Of a DNA stretch of 28,670 nt, positions 18,249 to 26,020 are shown one piece after another; positions within the stretch are counted from its first letter, which is position 1, and each line of letters starts with the position of its first letter. Source of the DNA: CAYLLT01 sp964591605 (GTDB lineage: Bacteria > Planctomycetota > Phycisphaerae > UBA1845 > PWPN01); the NCBI GenBank assembly GCA_964591605.1, contig CAZQEN010000053.1, forward strand, positions 1 through 28,670, given 5' to 3'. The position numbers were made by a program, and so were the translations under genes. Under the pieces are notes generated by a model. The model did not search any database and had not been told where the DNA came from. It was given only the letters and a program-made list of their open reading frames with translations.

Positions 18249-18722
18249 ATGAAAGGCGCCCTATCCATCACCGAGCTTGCTGATTCGGCGGGCGTGAGCC
18301 GCAGAGCGGTACGTTTCTACGTCGCCCGGAAGCTGCTCTCTCCGCCGGAAGGCCGGGGCCGGGCGGGGCATTACACCGCGCGGCATCTGGAGCAGTTGCG
18401 GCGGATTCAGGAGCTGCAGCGCGCCGGCCATCCGCTGGATGCCATCCGTCGCATTCTGGAGGGCGGGCAGGCGGCTCCCCCCCCCGCGCCGGCACCCGCA
18501 CGCGTCGGCCGCATGAGACCGGGAATCCAGGCGTCGCTCTGGACCCGCATCGTGCTGGGCCCCGGGGTCGAGCTTCATGTCGATACCGGGCGCCATGAGT
18601 TGACGGCTGAGCAGATTCTGTCCCTTCGTGAAGTCGTTCGAGAGATCCTCTCACCAGAGGCTCCGCTTGACGTAACGCCGCCGCCCGACGGGGAAATCGA
18701 TCCACAGAGGAGGATTTCATGA
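18249..18722 (+). CDS. MerR-type transcriptional regulator
   Basis: 157 residues. Residues 5-70 are a MerR winged helix: SITELADSAGVSRRAVRFYVARKLLSPP, then GHYTARHLEQLRRIQELQRAGHPLDAIRRIL. A Pro/Ala linker (about 75-85) leads to a short C-terminal region of about 70 residues (WTRIVLGPGVELHVDTGRHELTAEQILSLREVVREIL) that has no metal-binding Cys cluster. The effector is unknown, and it is likely a dimer that binds the palindrome in its own promoter. The start at 18249 fits a leaderless transcript. The gene ends in ATGA overlap with the VIT-vWA gene, so the regulator and its target are made together. The pairing suggests autoregulation of the module. Confidence 0.9.
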   Translation: MKGALSITELADSAGVSRRAVRFYVARKLLSPPEGRGRAGHYTARHLEQLRRIQELQRAGHPLDAIRRILEGGQAAPPPAPAPARVGRMRPGIQASLWTRIVLGPGVELHVDTGRHELTAEQILSLREVVREILSPEAPLDVTPPPDGEIDPQRRIS

Positions 18723-20989
18723 GCTCAGGGGTGATCGATCTCATTTGCGCAGGCAGACATCAGGTCGCCCTGCGGGGCATCCGCGTTTGGTCACGCCTCA
18801 CGTCCATGGGGCAGCGAACGATCGTGGAGCAGACATTCATCAACCTGGAGCCGGAAGCCATCGAGGTTACCTACGCCTTTCCCCTTCCCGAGCGGGCGGC
18901 GGTCTGCGGTTTCGAGGTCATCACCGGCGAGCGCGTGCTGACCGGGCAGATCGAGGAGCTGGAGAAGGCTTCCGAGCTGTATGAGGAGGCGATCGGGCGG
19001 GGCGATGCCGCGTATAACCTGCGCGAACATCGCCCGGATGTGTTCAGCATCGATGTGGGCAACCTGAAGCCGCAGCAGATGGCGCTGGTGCGGCTCACCT
19101 ATGTCTCCGAGCTGGAGGTTGTCGATGGCTCCATTCGACTGGTCTACCCGACGGTGGTGGCGCCGCGATATGCCACGGCCACGGCGACCGACCCGATCGA
19201 GGCGCTGCGAGACGCTCACGCGCTGAACCCGCCGCACCTCCTCTCGGTTCCGTACGGTCTTTCGCTGGATGTGGAGGTTTCGCTGGGACGGCCCATCCGC
19301 TCGCTCGCCTCGCCCAGCCACCGGATCGTGGTCGAGAACCGGCAGAACCACGAGTACCGCGTGACGCTGGCCGGCGGGCTGAGCGAAACGGATCGCGAGA
19401 TCGTGCTGAACTTCGATCTGGGGGAGGAACAGGAACCGCGGGCGGAAGCGGTGCGCGGATCTGACGGCCGAGCCTACCTGGCGGTCACGTTTCTGCCCGA
19501 GCTGGAAGAAAGGGCGGAGCCGGTGCCGAGCGAGGTCGTGTTTGTCCTCGACTGCTCGGGCTCGATGCAGGGTCTGCCGATCGCCCAGGCCAAATCGGCG
19601 TTGGACCTGTGCCTGCGTCACCTCAGCGAGGGCGACTGCTTCAACATCTGCCGCTTCGGCTCGAGCTTCGAGTGGATGAGCGCCGAGCCGCTGCCCTACC
19701 GGCAGGAAACGCTCGAACACGCGCTCCGCTATCTGCGGTACCTCGAGGCGGATCTCGGTGGGACGGAACTGTACGGCCCGCTCGAGAGTTTCCTGAGCCG
19801 CAGGCCCTGTCTGGGTGGTATGCGGCAAGTGATCCTGCTGACGGACGGACAGATCTCAAACGAACCGGCGGTCATCGGCCTGGCCCGCCGGTACCGCTCC
19901 GGCAACCGCATCTTCACGTTCGGAATCGGGCCAGCCTCGAGCCGCCATCTGGTTCGCGGGCTCGCCGAAGCGACACGCGGCGCGGCGGAATTCATCACCG
20001 AAGGCGAGCGGATCGAAGAGAAGGTCCTGCGGACATTCAGCCGCCTGGCGACACCCGACCTGACGGATCTGGTCATGAGATGGGACGGAGGCGATGGCCT
20101 CGAGCAGTCGCCGACGACGATCCCGCCGATCTTCAACGGTGATGCGCTGACGGTGTATGCCCGTTGTCCGGAGGCGCGTGTGCCGGGACGTGTGGCGCTC
20201 AAGTGCATGTCGCCGGCCGGTGCGCTCGAGTGGGCGGTCAACGTGCCCGCTCCTGCCTGGAGCGGTCAGGAACTCCCGCTGTTCTGGGCCCGCCGGATGA
20301 TCCAGTCGCTCGAGGATTCGGAGGCTCACGATCCGACCGCCCGGCAGCGATGCATCGAGCTCTCGAAGCAATTCGGGCTGCTCTGCCATCACACCAGCTT
20401 CATCGCCATCGAGCATCGCAGTGCCGAGGAGCGCAACAACGGCCAGCCGGCCACGCGGCGAATCCCCGTGCAGATCCCGCGCGGCTGGCATGGCGTCGAG
20501 AGGTTCTGCCTGGCGGCGCCGCCGGCCGGCGGGGTGGACAGGATAGAGAGGTTCCTGTCGGAGGGCGTGTTCCAGATCGCGAATGACTTCCGGCAGGCAC
20601 CCAAGGTTCACGGGATGGCGAATCGGCTTCACTTCTGGCGGGATGCAGACGTGCTGCAGGCCACGTCCCCGCTCAGCCCTTTGATGCAGCTCCTGCAGCG
20701 TCAGCAGGCCGACGGCAGCTTCGAGGCGGATGACACGGCGGAGTGGAGACGTGCGCGGGAACTCGCGCAAGGATGGATAGGGTCGCTCCCGAGGGCCGGC
20801 TCGGAGGCGCTGTCGGAAAGGGTCGTTTTCACGATCGCTGCGCTCCTCCTGCTGAGCCATCAATTCGCCGATGAGCAGGCCCTCTGGCGGCGGGCCGCGG
20901 CCAAGGCGTATCGCTATCTGAGCAGGACGCTGGCCATGCCGCAGGAGACGCTGCGGTCGAGCATTGAGGGACTTGCGAACACCTGGTGA
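18719..20989 (+). CDS. VIT and von Willebrand A domain protein
   Basis: 756 residues with a strong GAGGAGG Shine-Dalgarno and ATGA coupling to the MerR gene. Residues 10-140 are a VIT (inter-alpha-trypsin inhibitor) domain: TIVEQTFINLEP, VTYAFPLPERAAVCGF, YEEAIGRGDAAYNLREHRP, FSIDVGNLKP. The vWA domain follows with a complete MIDAS: D278-C-S280-G-S282, T349 in GGTEL, D376-G in LTDGQ. A C-terminal region resembling the tail of VWA5A-type proteins (QQADGSFE ... VVFTIAALLLLSHQF) covers about 650-750. There is no signal peptide or membrane segment, so it is predicted to be cytosolic. Many bacterial VIT-vWA proteins are instead exported. It probably mediates metal-dependent protein binding; the partner is unknown. 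Confidence 0.92.
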   Translation: MSSGVIDLICAGRHQVALRGIRVWSRLTSMGQRTIVEQTFINLEPEAIEVTYAFPLPERAAVCGFEVITGERVLTGQIEELEKASELYEEAIGRGDAAYNLREHRPDVFSIDVGNLKPQQMALVRLTYVSELEVVDGSIRLVYPTVVAPRYATATATDPIEALRDAHALNPPHLLSVPYGLSLDVEVSLGRPIRSLASPSHRIVVENRQNHEYRVTLAGGLSETDREIVLNFDLGEEQEPRAEAVRGSDGRAYLAVTFLPELEERAEPVPSEVVFVLDCSGSMQGLPIAQAKSALDLCLRHLSEGDCFNICRFGSSFEWMSAEPLPYRQETLEHALRYLRYLEADLGGTELYGPLESFLSRRPCLGGMRQVILLTDGQISNEPAVIGLARRYRSGNRIFTFGIGPASSRHLVRGLAEATRGAAEFITEGERIEEKVLRTFSRLATPDLTDLVMRWDGGDGLEQSPTTIPPIFNGDALTVYARCPEARVPGRVALKCMSPAGALEWAVNVPAPAWSGQELPLFWARRMIQSLEDSEAHDPTARQRCIELSKQFGLLCHHTSFIAIEHRSAEERNNGQPATRRIPVQIPRGWHGVERFCLAAPPAGGVDRIERFLSEGVFQIANDFRQAPKVHGMANRLHFWRDADVLQATSPLSPLMQLLQRQQADGSFEADDTAEWRRARELAQGWIGSLPRAGSEALSERVVFTIAALLLLSHQFADEQALWRRAAAKAYRYLSRTLAMPQETLRSSIEGLANTW

Positions 20990-21027
20990 GCGACGACGAG
21001 TGCAGGCTGCTCGCGACATCGCCATTT

Positions 21028-21067
21028 CGGCCGCCACCCGCCACGGCGGGCAGGCTCAGGGCGGCCG
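21028..21067. terminator. Two-part GC hairpin between convergent genes
   Basis: The outer stem CGGCCGCC (21028-21035) pairs with GGCGGCCG (21060-21067), and an inner stem CCCGCC/GGCGGG with loop AC lies at 21037-21050. It is 38 bases after the VIT-vWA stop and 8 after the sulfatase stop, a good place for a bidirectional terminator. There is no T-run. Confidence 0.5.
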
Positions 21068-21075
21068 CTGCAGCG

Positions 21076-22848
21076 CTACTGCCGTTGGACGTACACGTAA
21101 TACGCCCCGCACAGATCCTTGCCTGACTCGTCGTAAAACCAGGTCTGCGCCTTCACCGGGCCTTGTTTGAGCGGCAGCTCGAAGCGGGCGAACTTGTCGT
21201 CGGGATTCACGTTCCGGGTTTTCTCCAGCTCGCCGACGCGGAGTTTGGCCTTCGCGATGGGCAGGGCCTTGCCGGCGGGCAGACGGCCGTCGACCCCTCT
21301 GAACGGCGGGGCGTCGGAGGTCAGCGGCAGGTCCGCCTCCCGCGGATAACGCCGCAGTTCAAAAACGTAGTTGCCGTCGCGCGCCACCTCGAGGCCCCAC
21401 GGGCCGCTGCGGGCCGTCGCATCACGCACCTGCCGCTGCTGATCGAGGAAGACATCCTGCCAGTCGGCGGCCGAGAGCATCGTGACGGGCTCGGCGTCCG
21501 AACCGATCGTGAGCGTCACGTACTCGTTGACGCGCGGCTCGATGTCCGCCCACCAGCGCTCGTAATGGGCGCGCATCTTTTCGACGATCTCGGGCTTCTT
21601 CTCGGCCAGGTTGTGCTCATGACCCGGGTCCGTGGCCATGTCGTACAGCTCGGTGCCTTTGATCAGGCGCCACTTTTTCCACAACACGGACGCCTCGCCC
21701 TGGATTGGCACCTGATGATCCATGCGGCTGAACTGCACGACCAGCATGCGGTCGGGCAGTGACTTTTCCTCGCCGCGCAGCAGCCGGGCCAGGCTGGTGC
21801 CGTCAAACTGTGGGGCAGGCGGCGCCTTCAACCCGCACAGGTCAATCAGCGTGGGCAGAAGATCCTGAATCTGCGTCAGCTCGTCGATGTCGCGCGGCTC
21901 TCCGAGTTTTCCGGACGGCCAGCGGATGAAACAGGGGACCCGGTGGCCGCCCTCCCACAGCGTGATCTTGCGGCCCTTCATGCCCGCATTGAAGGTCTGC
22001 ACGCCCACCGTCCCGCCGTTGTCGGTCATGAAGATCACAATGGTATTGTTGCGCAGCCCGGTCTCTTTCAGCATCGCGTCGAGCCGCCCCATGTTCTCGT
22101 CGATATTGGCGATCATTCCGAAGAAGCTGGCCACGTCATTGGGGAGCGATCGGTACGGCTCGCGGTACTTGTCGGGCACCCAGAGCGGCCCATGGGCGGC
22201 GTTCAGCGGGAGGTAGGCTAGGAATGGCTCGCGCGCCGCGGCCCGCTCCCGGATCCAGGTCAGGGCCTGCTCGAAGAAGACGTCGGTGCAGTAGCCCTTG
22301 TACTGGCGTATCTGTCCGTCCTGGCTGCGCAGATGCGGGTCGAAGTAGTCGTTGCCCCAGTAGTCGGGGGCGGATGGGATATGAGAGGAGGGGAACCAGA
22401 GCGAGCGCTCGAATCCGCGGTCCTGCGGCCGGTGCGGATACACGTCGCCCAGGTGCCACTTGCCGAACTGCCCGGTGCGATAGCCCGAGGCGGCGAAGAT
22501 CTCGGCGATGGTCGGCATGCCGCGGCGGATCATGCTTCGCCCGCTGCTCACGTTCATGGCTCCATTGTCGAGGGCATCGCGCCCGGTCATGAGCTGCGAG
22601 CGCGTCGGCGTGCACATGGGAGTTACGTGAAAGTCTGTGAACCGGACGCTCTGGGCGTGCAGCCGGTCCAGCTCGGGCGTTTTCAGGACGGGATTGCCGT
22701 GGCACGACAGATCGCCGTAGCCCTGGTCATCGGTGAGCACGATCACCACATTGGGCTTCGCCGTCTCAGCCGGTGCAATCGCGGCGTCTGAACCCCAAAC
22801 TAGGAGGCTGTAGAGCAGTGTCCTGCCCAGAACTTGAGCGTTTGGCAT
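21076..22848 (-). CDS. Secreted Cys-type sulfatase
   Basis: 590 residues. The ATG at 22848 has GGAG 7 bases upstream and starts a signal peptide (LLYSLLVWGSDAAIAPAETA). It hydrolyses sulfate esters. Metal ligands D40-D41 sit in VIVLTDDQGYGDLSC; the nucleophile motif is C79-T-P-T-R83, where Cys79 becomes formylglycine; GKWHLGD and TDNGGT follow. The C-terminal part beyond about 430 (YVTLTIGSDAEPV ... WGLEVARDGNYVFELRRYPREADLP) looks like an accessory beta domain found in planctomycete arylsulfatase-like enzymes. Likely substrate is a sulfated polysaccharide, but the exact one cannot be told. It follows the S74 protein gene by 87 bases on the same strand. Confidence 0.93.
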   Translation of the reverse strand: MPNAQVLGRTLLYSLLVWGSDAAIAPAETAKPNVVIVLTDDQGYGDLSCHGNPVLKTPELDRLHAQSVRFTDFHVTPMCTPTRSQLMTGRDALDNGAMNVSSGRSMIRRGMPTIAEIFAASGYRTGQFGKWHLGDVYPHRPQDRGFERSLWFPSSHIPSAPDYWGNDYFDPHLRSQDGQIRQYKGYCTDVFFEQALTWIRERAAAREPFLAYLPLNAAHGPLWVPDKYREPYRSLPNDVASFFGMIANIDENMGRLDAMLKETGLRNNTIVIFMTDNGGTVGVQTFNAGMKGRKITLWEGGHRVPCFIRWPSGKLGEPRDIDELTQIQDLLPTLIDLCGLKAPPAPQFDGTSLARLLRGEEKSLPDRMLVVQFSRMDHQVPIQGEASVLWKKWRLIKGTELYDMATDPGHEHNLAEKKPEIVEKMRAHYERWWADIEPRVNEYVTLTIGSDAEPVTMLSAADWQDVFLDQQRQVRDATARSGPWGLEVARDGNYVFELRRYPREADLPLTSDAPPFRGVDGRLPAGKALPIAKAKLRVGELEKTRNVNPDDKFARFELPLKQGPVKAQTWFYDESGKDLCGAYYVYVQRQ

Positions 22849-22935
22849 TTTGTGTCTCCGTGGAACGGCTCCGGAGCACAATACCAGACTTGGCCGGCTT
22901 CGACTACGACCGCTGCCGGCTTTCGACGAGCCGCG

Positions 22936-25068
22936 TTAAGGGTATCCCCGTGTCTCGAACCGCAACGGGGTCGCGATGCCCTGTCCCGTCCGGTCTGTGT
23001 CATGGTCCGGCCGGGGTGAGCTGGACAGGATATTCTCAAGGCGGGCGAGTCGGGCCTCAAGCGCGTCGATTCGGCTCTGCTGGGCGGCCAGTTGCCGATT
23101 GCTCTCGGCGATCTGCCGGGCCTTCTCCGCACGCAATTCAATGATCTGCCCTTGCTGGGTCTCGATAAGCCTCTGCTGTTCCTGAATCGCCCCAATGGCA
23201 GCAACGCTCAAGCCGGCATAATCCAGCGTCCTGGTCCCTTCGGACCCGTGCACGAGGGACGGGAAGAGCGGCTGTACTTCCTGCGCGACGAGCCCGATGT
23301 TGCGGTCCGGCTCCCTTGCGCGATCCTGGTTGACGAGGTAATAGCTCACTGGCCGCAGCGAGCAGACACGCTCGAGCAGATCGGTCAGCGGCTGGATGTC
23401 ACACTTCAGGCTGCGATCGCTCGCCGTGCCCCACGAACCATTGTCGTTGAGCGCGGCATAGCCGGGTGAGACGAGGTCAGCGCGGTTGGTGAGATAGAGT
23501 TGGCCGGAGCCACTGACGAGGAGCCCCGCTTCGCTGGCGACCGCATCGTTCTTGATCCGGATGGCCCAGGGGCCGGCCGCGGCGTTCCGAATGCGCAGTG
23601 AATCGCTGGTGCCTCCGTTGACCTCGATGCGCGCGGGGAAGGCCGTCCCAACCAGGGGTCCGGTCAGCGCACTCGCCCGCAGGATGCTGGTGCTCAGGTC
23701 AGATGTGGGCGAAAGGCACCAGTCGGCCCGGGCGTCCGCACCGAGCGTCCAGCTCGTGCTCCCCGAGGCTGTGTAATAAACATTGATCTTCATGTAATCG
23801 ACCTCCACGGTGCCGAAAGAGACCGTGGTGGCCTTCAACTGAACGCCGAATGCGCTCGAGTTGATCTGATCCGGGGTCCAGGCCAGACCCCACGAATCGC
23901 CGGCCGCGCCGTAGGTGCGCGGTGCAAAAGTGCCGACCGGCCAGACGATCCCGGTCTGGGCCCTGTTGGCGGACGGTCCGCTTCCACCGACGAGGGTGAC
24001 CTGGAGGTCAGTGAAGCTGGCAGGCGTGACCGATCTCTTGCCGATCTCAACCATGATGCCGGTGATGGTGGCCGAGGCTGGTATCGCAAAGTTGAAGCCA
24101 GTCGCCTGCAGAGTGGCGCTGGGTCCTTCGATGGTCGCGGTAGCGCCGCTGTTGTTCTGAGTCAGGACGTTGTTCACGTTGTTCCAGTTCGCGCCGCCGT
24201 CGGCGATATTCGCGGCTGCGGTGGGGAGATTGGCCGGCGAGGGCGTCCACGCCCATCCGGCATCCATCCTGATGGCCAGCGGCGGCGTGGTCGGCTGTGA
24301 CAGGTGCAGGCGCTGCGAAGGCGAGGTGGTACCCATGCCGACGTTGCCGGCCGTGTCGATCGTCAGGCGGGCGGGGCCGTTCGCGGTAAACAGGTGAAGA
24401 GGATGTGCCGTGTAGGTGCCCAACCAGCCCCCTCCGCCCACGTAGGTCGCCAGCGACTGGATCCCATCGGTATGCATGATCCCATAACCGGCGCCCATCA
24501 CGGTCAGTGGGTATATGGGCGTGGATGTGTTGATGCCTACGTTGCCGGCGGCATTGACGTAGACGACATCGGTTGGGTCGCCGTCAACCGCGTCGAGCGA
24601 ATGGCCGTCGCCCCCACCGTTGAGCGCGTGCAGGGCGTACGGCGCAGCCGTCAGCGGCTGGCGAGGCGAGAGCGGAAAGCCATTGACGCCGATCTGCAGC
24701 CAGCGCGCCTGGCCATTGAATGCATCGGGGCCAAACTGGCCGGCCGCGTTGAGTTCGACGCTGAACAGGCCGTTGGTCACCTGGACGCCGTTCATCGTCT
24801 GGACGGCGCCAAGCTGCGTGCCGGCCACCGGATCGTCCCACAGACTGAACTTCAGTTCCACCGTTGCGTTGACCGCGGAGCCGTTCTGCTGGAGCCGGCC
24901 TTGGTACGTAATGCCCGTGCCCAGCGGCGTTTGCGCCGCCGCGGACACCGCGATCACCGTCGCCAGCGCCAGCCGCAACACCGCAGCGGCGGCCGGGCCC
25001 GTCCGTGAGCCGCCTGAACGGCATCCGGCCAGCGCCACGGGAACCGCAGATGCGCAGGATCGAGTCAT
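22936..25068 (-). CDS. Secreted tail-fibre-like protein with S74 autocleaving chaperone domain
   Basis: 710 residues. The ATG at 25068 is chosen over the one at 25095 because GAGGG lies 5 bases upstream. A signal peptide ends near VSAAAQ. Residues about 40-180 contain YQGRLQQNG ... NGLFSVELN ... LTAAPYALHAL, followed by GNVGINTSTP and GNVGMGTTSP, typical of bacterial tail-fibre-domain surface proteins. The middle is beta-rich. The C-terminal S74 domain begins at TASDRSLKCDIQ with the catalytic dyad S550 and K555 at the right spacing, then LRPVSYYL, IGLVAQEVQPLFP and a coiled coil (about 650-700). Known S74 domains help trimers fold and then cut themselves off before the Ser. No phage genes are nearby, so this is a bacterial surface use. 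Confidence 0.88.
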   Translation of the reverse strand: MTRSCASAVPVALAGCRSGGSRTGPAAAAVLRLALATVIAVSAAAQTPLGTGITYQGRLQQNGSAVNATVELKFSLWDDPVAGTQLGAVQTMNGVQVTNGLFSVELNAAGQFGPDAFNGQARWLQIGVNGFPLSPRQPLTAAPYALHALNGGGDGHSLDAVDGDPTDVVYVNAAGNVGINTSTPIYPLTVMGAGYGIMHTDGIQSLATYVGGGGWLGTYTAHPLHLFTANGPARLTIDTAGNVGMGTTSPSQRLHLSQPTTPPLAIRMDAGWAWTPSPANLPTAAANIADGGANWNNVNNVLTQNNSGATATIEGPSATLQATGFNFAIPASATITGIMVEIGKRSVTPASFTDLQVTLVGGSGPSANRAQTGIVWPVGTFAPRTYGAAGDSWGLAWTPDQINSSAFGVQLKATTVSFGTVEVDYMKINVYYTASGSTSWTLGADARADWCLSPTSDLSTSILRASALTGPLVGTAFPARIEVNGGTSDSLRIRNAAAGPWAIRIKNDAVASEAGLLVSGSGQLYLTNRADLVSPGYAALNDNGSWGTASDRSLKCDIQPLTDLLERVCSLRPVSYYLVNQDRAREPDRNIGLVAQEVQPLFPSLVHGSEGTRTLDYAGLSVAAIGAIQEQQRLIETQQGQIIELRAEKARQIAESNRQLAAQQSRIDALEARLARLENILSSSPRPDHDTDRTGQGIATPLRFETRGYP

Positions 25069-25381
25069 TTTTGCCCTCGCCTTCAGTATTCTCATGGCCT
25101 CTATTTGCCGGGGCCGATCGCGCGCCATCGCGCAGAACGCCGATCAGGCCTGGCCATGATCCATTCCAGTTTGCCGGCCGGAACCGCGCAGAGATGCTCG
25201 CCGTCTGCCCCTCCTTTACCAGAGGAACTGCGATGGCCCAGAAAGTGAGCTTGCTGATTGAAATGCCGGTCCTGAAACCAGTTTAGCTCTTTCTGTACCC
25301 GTAAATCAATGGAAAAAGGGCTGTCCTGCCGCGTGGCGGGTGTCTTGGTAACGAATGGCAGGGCGCAGCGCCGCGGACGCT
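25069..25381. other. Intergenic region upstream of the S74 protein gene
   Basis: 313 bases with a possible promoter (25280-25309) and, on the minus strand, a strong AAGGAGGGG at about 25209-25217 that is not followed by a credible start codon. No gene was supported. Confidence 0.5.
25280..25309 (-). promoter_or_regulatory. Possible promoter of the S74 protein gene
   Basis: On the minus strand TTGATT (25309-25304) and TAAACT (25285-25280) are 18 bases apart, about 210 bases upstream of the start. Four matches at each box and a slightly long spacer make it a modest candidate. Confidence 0.3.
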
Positions 25382-25987
25382 TTATGGGCAGGGAAAGCAC
25401 CCGGCCAGAACTTGCGTGACGTTGTCGGGAGTGAGCTTGCCGGGTGTCACCGTGCCGGCGCCTGGCAGTGTGGCCGTGCCGGCGGATGGATTGAGTGACG
25501 TATTGGCCGCGCGGCTGGTTCCCACAAGCACCGAGCCCCGCTGATCGCCGCCGGGCAGGACGATCCAGCCGGCCTGGTAGAAGTCGGAGCCGACGGAATT
25601 CTCAAAGAGATACAACCCCGCCTCTCCATCTGCCCGTACCGCTTCAAAGAGCAGGAGCGTCCCGCCACTCAGGACGACTCCGCCGCTGGCCGTGTCGGCC
25701 TCAATGTCGGCCGTGAGCTGGACGCCGCCGCTGAGAGAGAACAGGCTGAATTCGTTCTGAAAAATGGTACCTTCGAACCATTCGGAAATGGCGAGTCGCC
25801 CGTCGCCCGCGCCGTCGGTCACGTATGCCCGGACGTCCCTTCCGTTCGTGACGATGGCCACGAACGCATCCGAACCGGCAAGCCGCCCCACGTAGGTGCC
25901 CGCATGCTCCTTCTCGAGCGGCGGCGGACAGCCGACCAGGACCATCGGCAGCAGACCAAGCCATATTTGCCGCAAGCATCGCCACAT
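25382..25987 (-). CDS. Small lipoprotein of unknown function
   Basis: 201 residues. AAGGGAG lies 7 bases before the ATG at 25987. LGLLPMVLVGC is a good lipobox with Cys20, so it is probably membrane-anchored. The rest is beta-rich: HAGTYVGRLAG, AYVTDG, EWFEGTI, VQLTADIEA, GLYLFENS. It ends with a low-complexity Thr/Pro/Gly stretch. I do not recognise a family. It begins 33 bases after the beta-helix protein stop on the same strand, so the two may be cotranscribed. Confidence 0.75.
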   Translation of the reverse strand: MWRCLRQIWLGLLPMVLVGCPPPLEKEHAGTYVGRLAGSDAFVAIVTNGRDVRAYVTDGAGDGRLAISEWFEGTIFQNEFSLFSLSGGVQLTADIEADTASGGVVLSGGTLLLFEAVRADGEAGLYLFENSVGSDFYQAGWIVLPGGDQRGSVLVGTSRAANTSLNPSAGTATLPGAGTVTPGKLTPDNVTQVLAGCFPCP

Positions 25988-26020
25988 GACGAGACTCCCT
26001 TGCCAGAGGCACCTTCCATC

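Noticed and set aside
22936..25068. Prophage remnant suggested by the S74 tail-fibre domain
   Set aside because: No other phage genes, integrase or attachment sites are nearby, and the protein has a signal peptide and a bacterial surface-protein N-terminal region.
25101..25400. 99-codon minus-strand open frame upstream of the S74 gene
   Set aside because: It overlaps the promoter region and the end of the lipoprotein gene, has no domain, and lacks a convincing ribosome binding site at its start.
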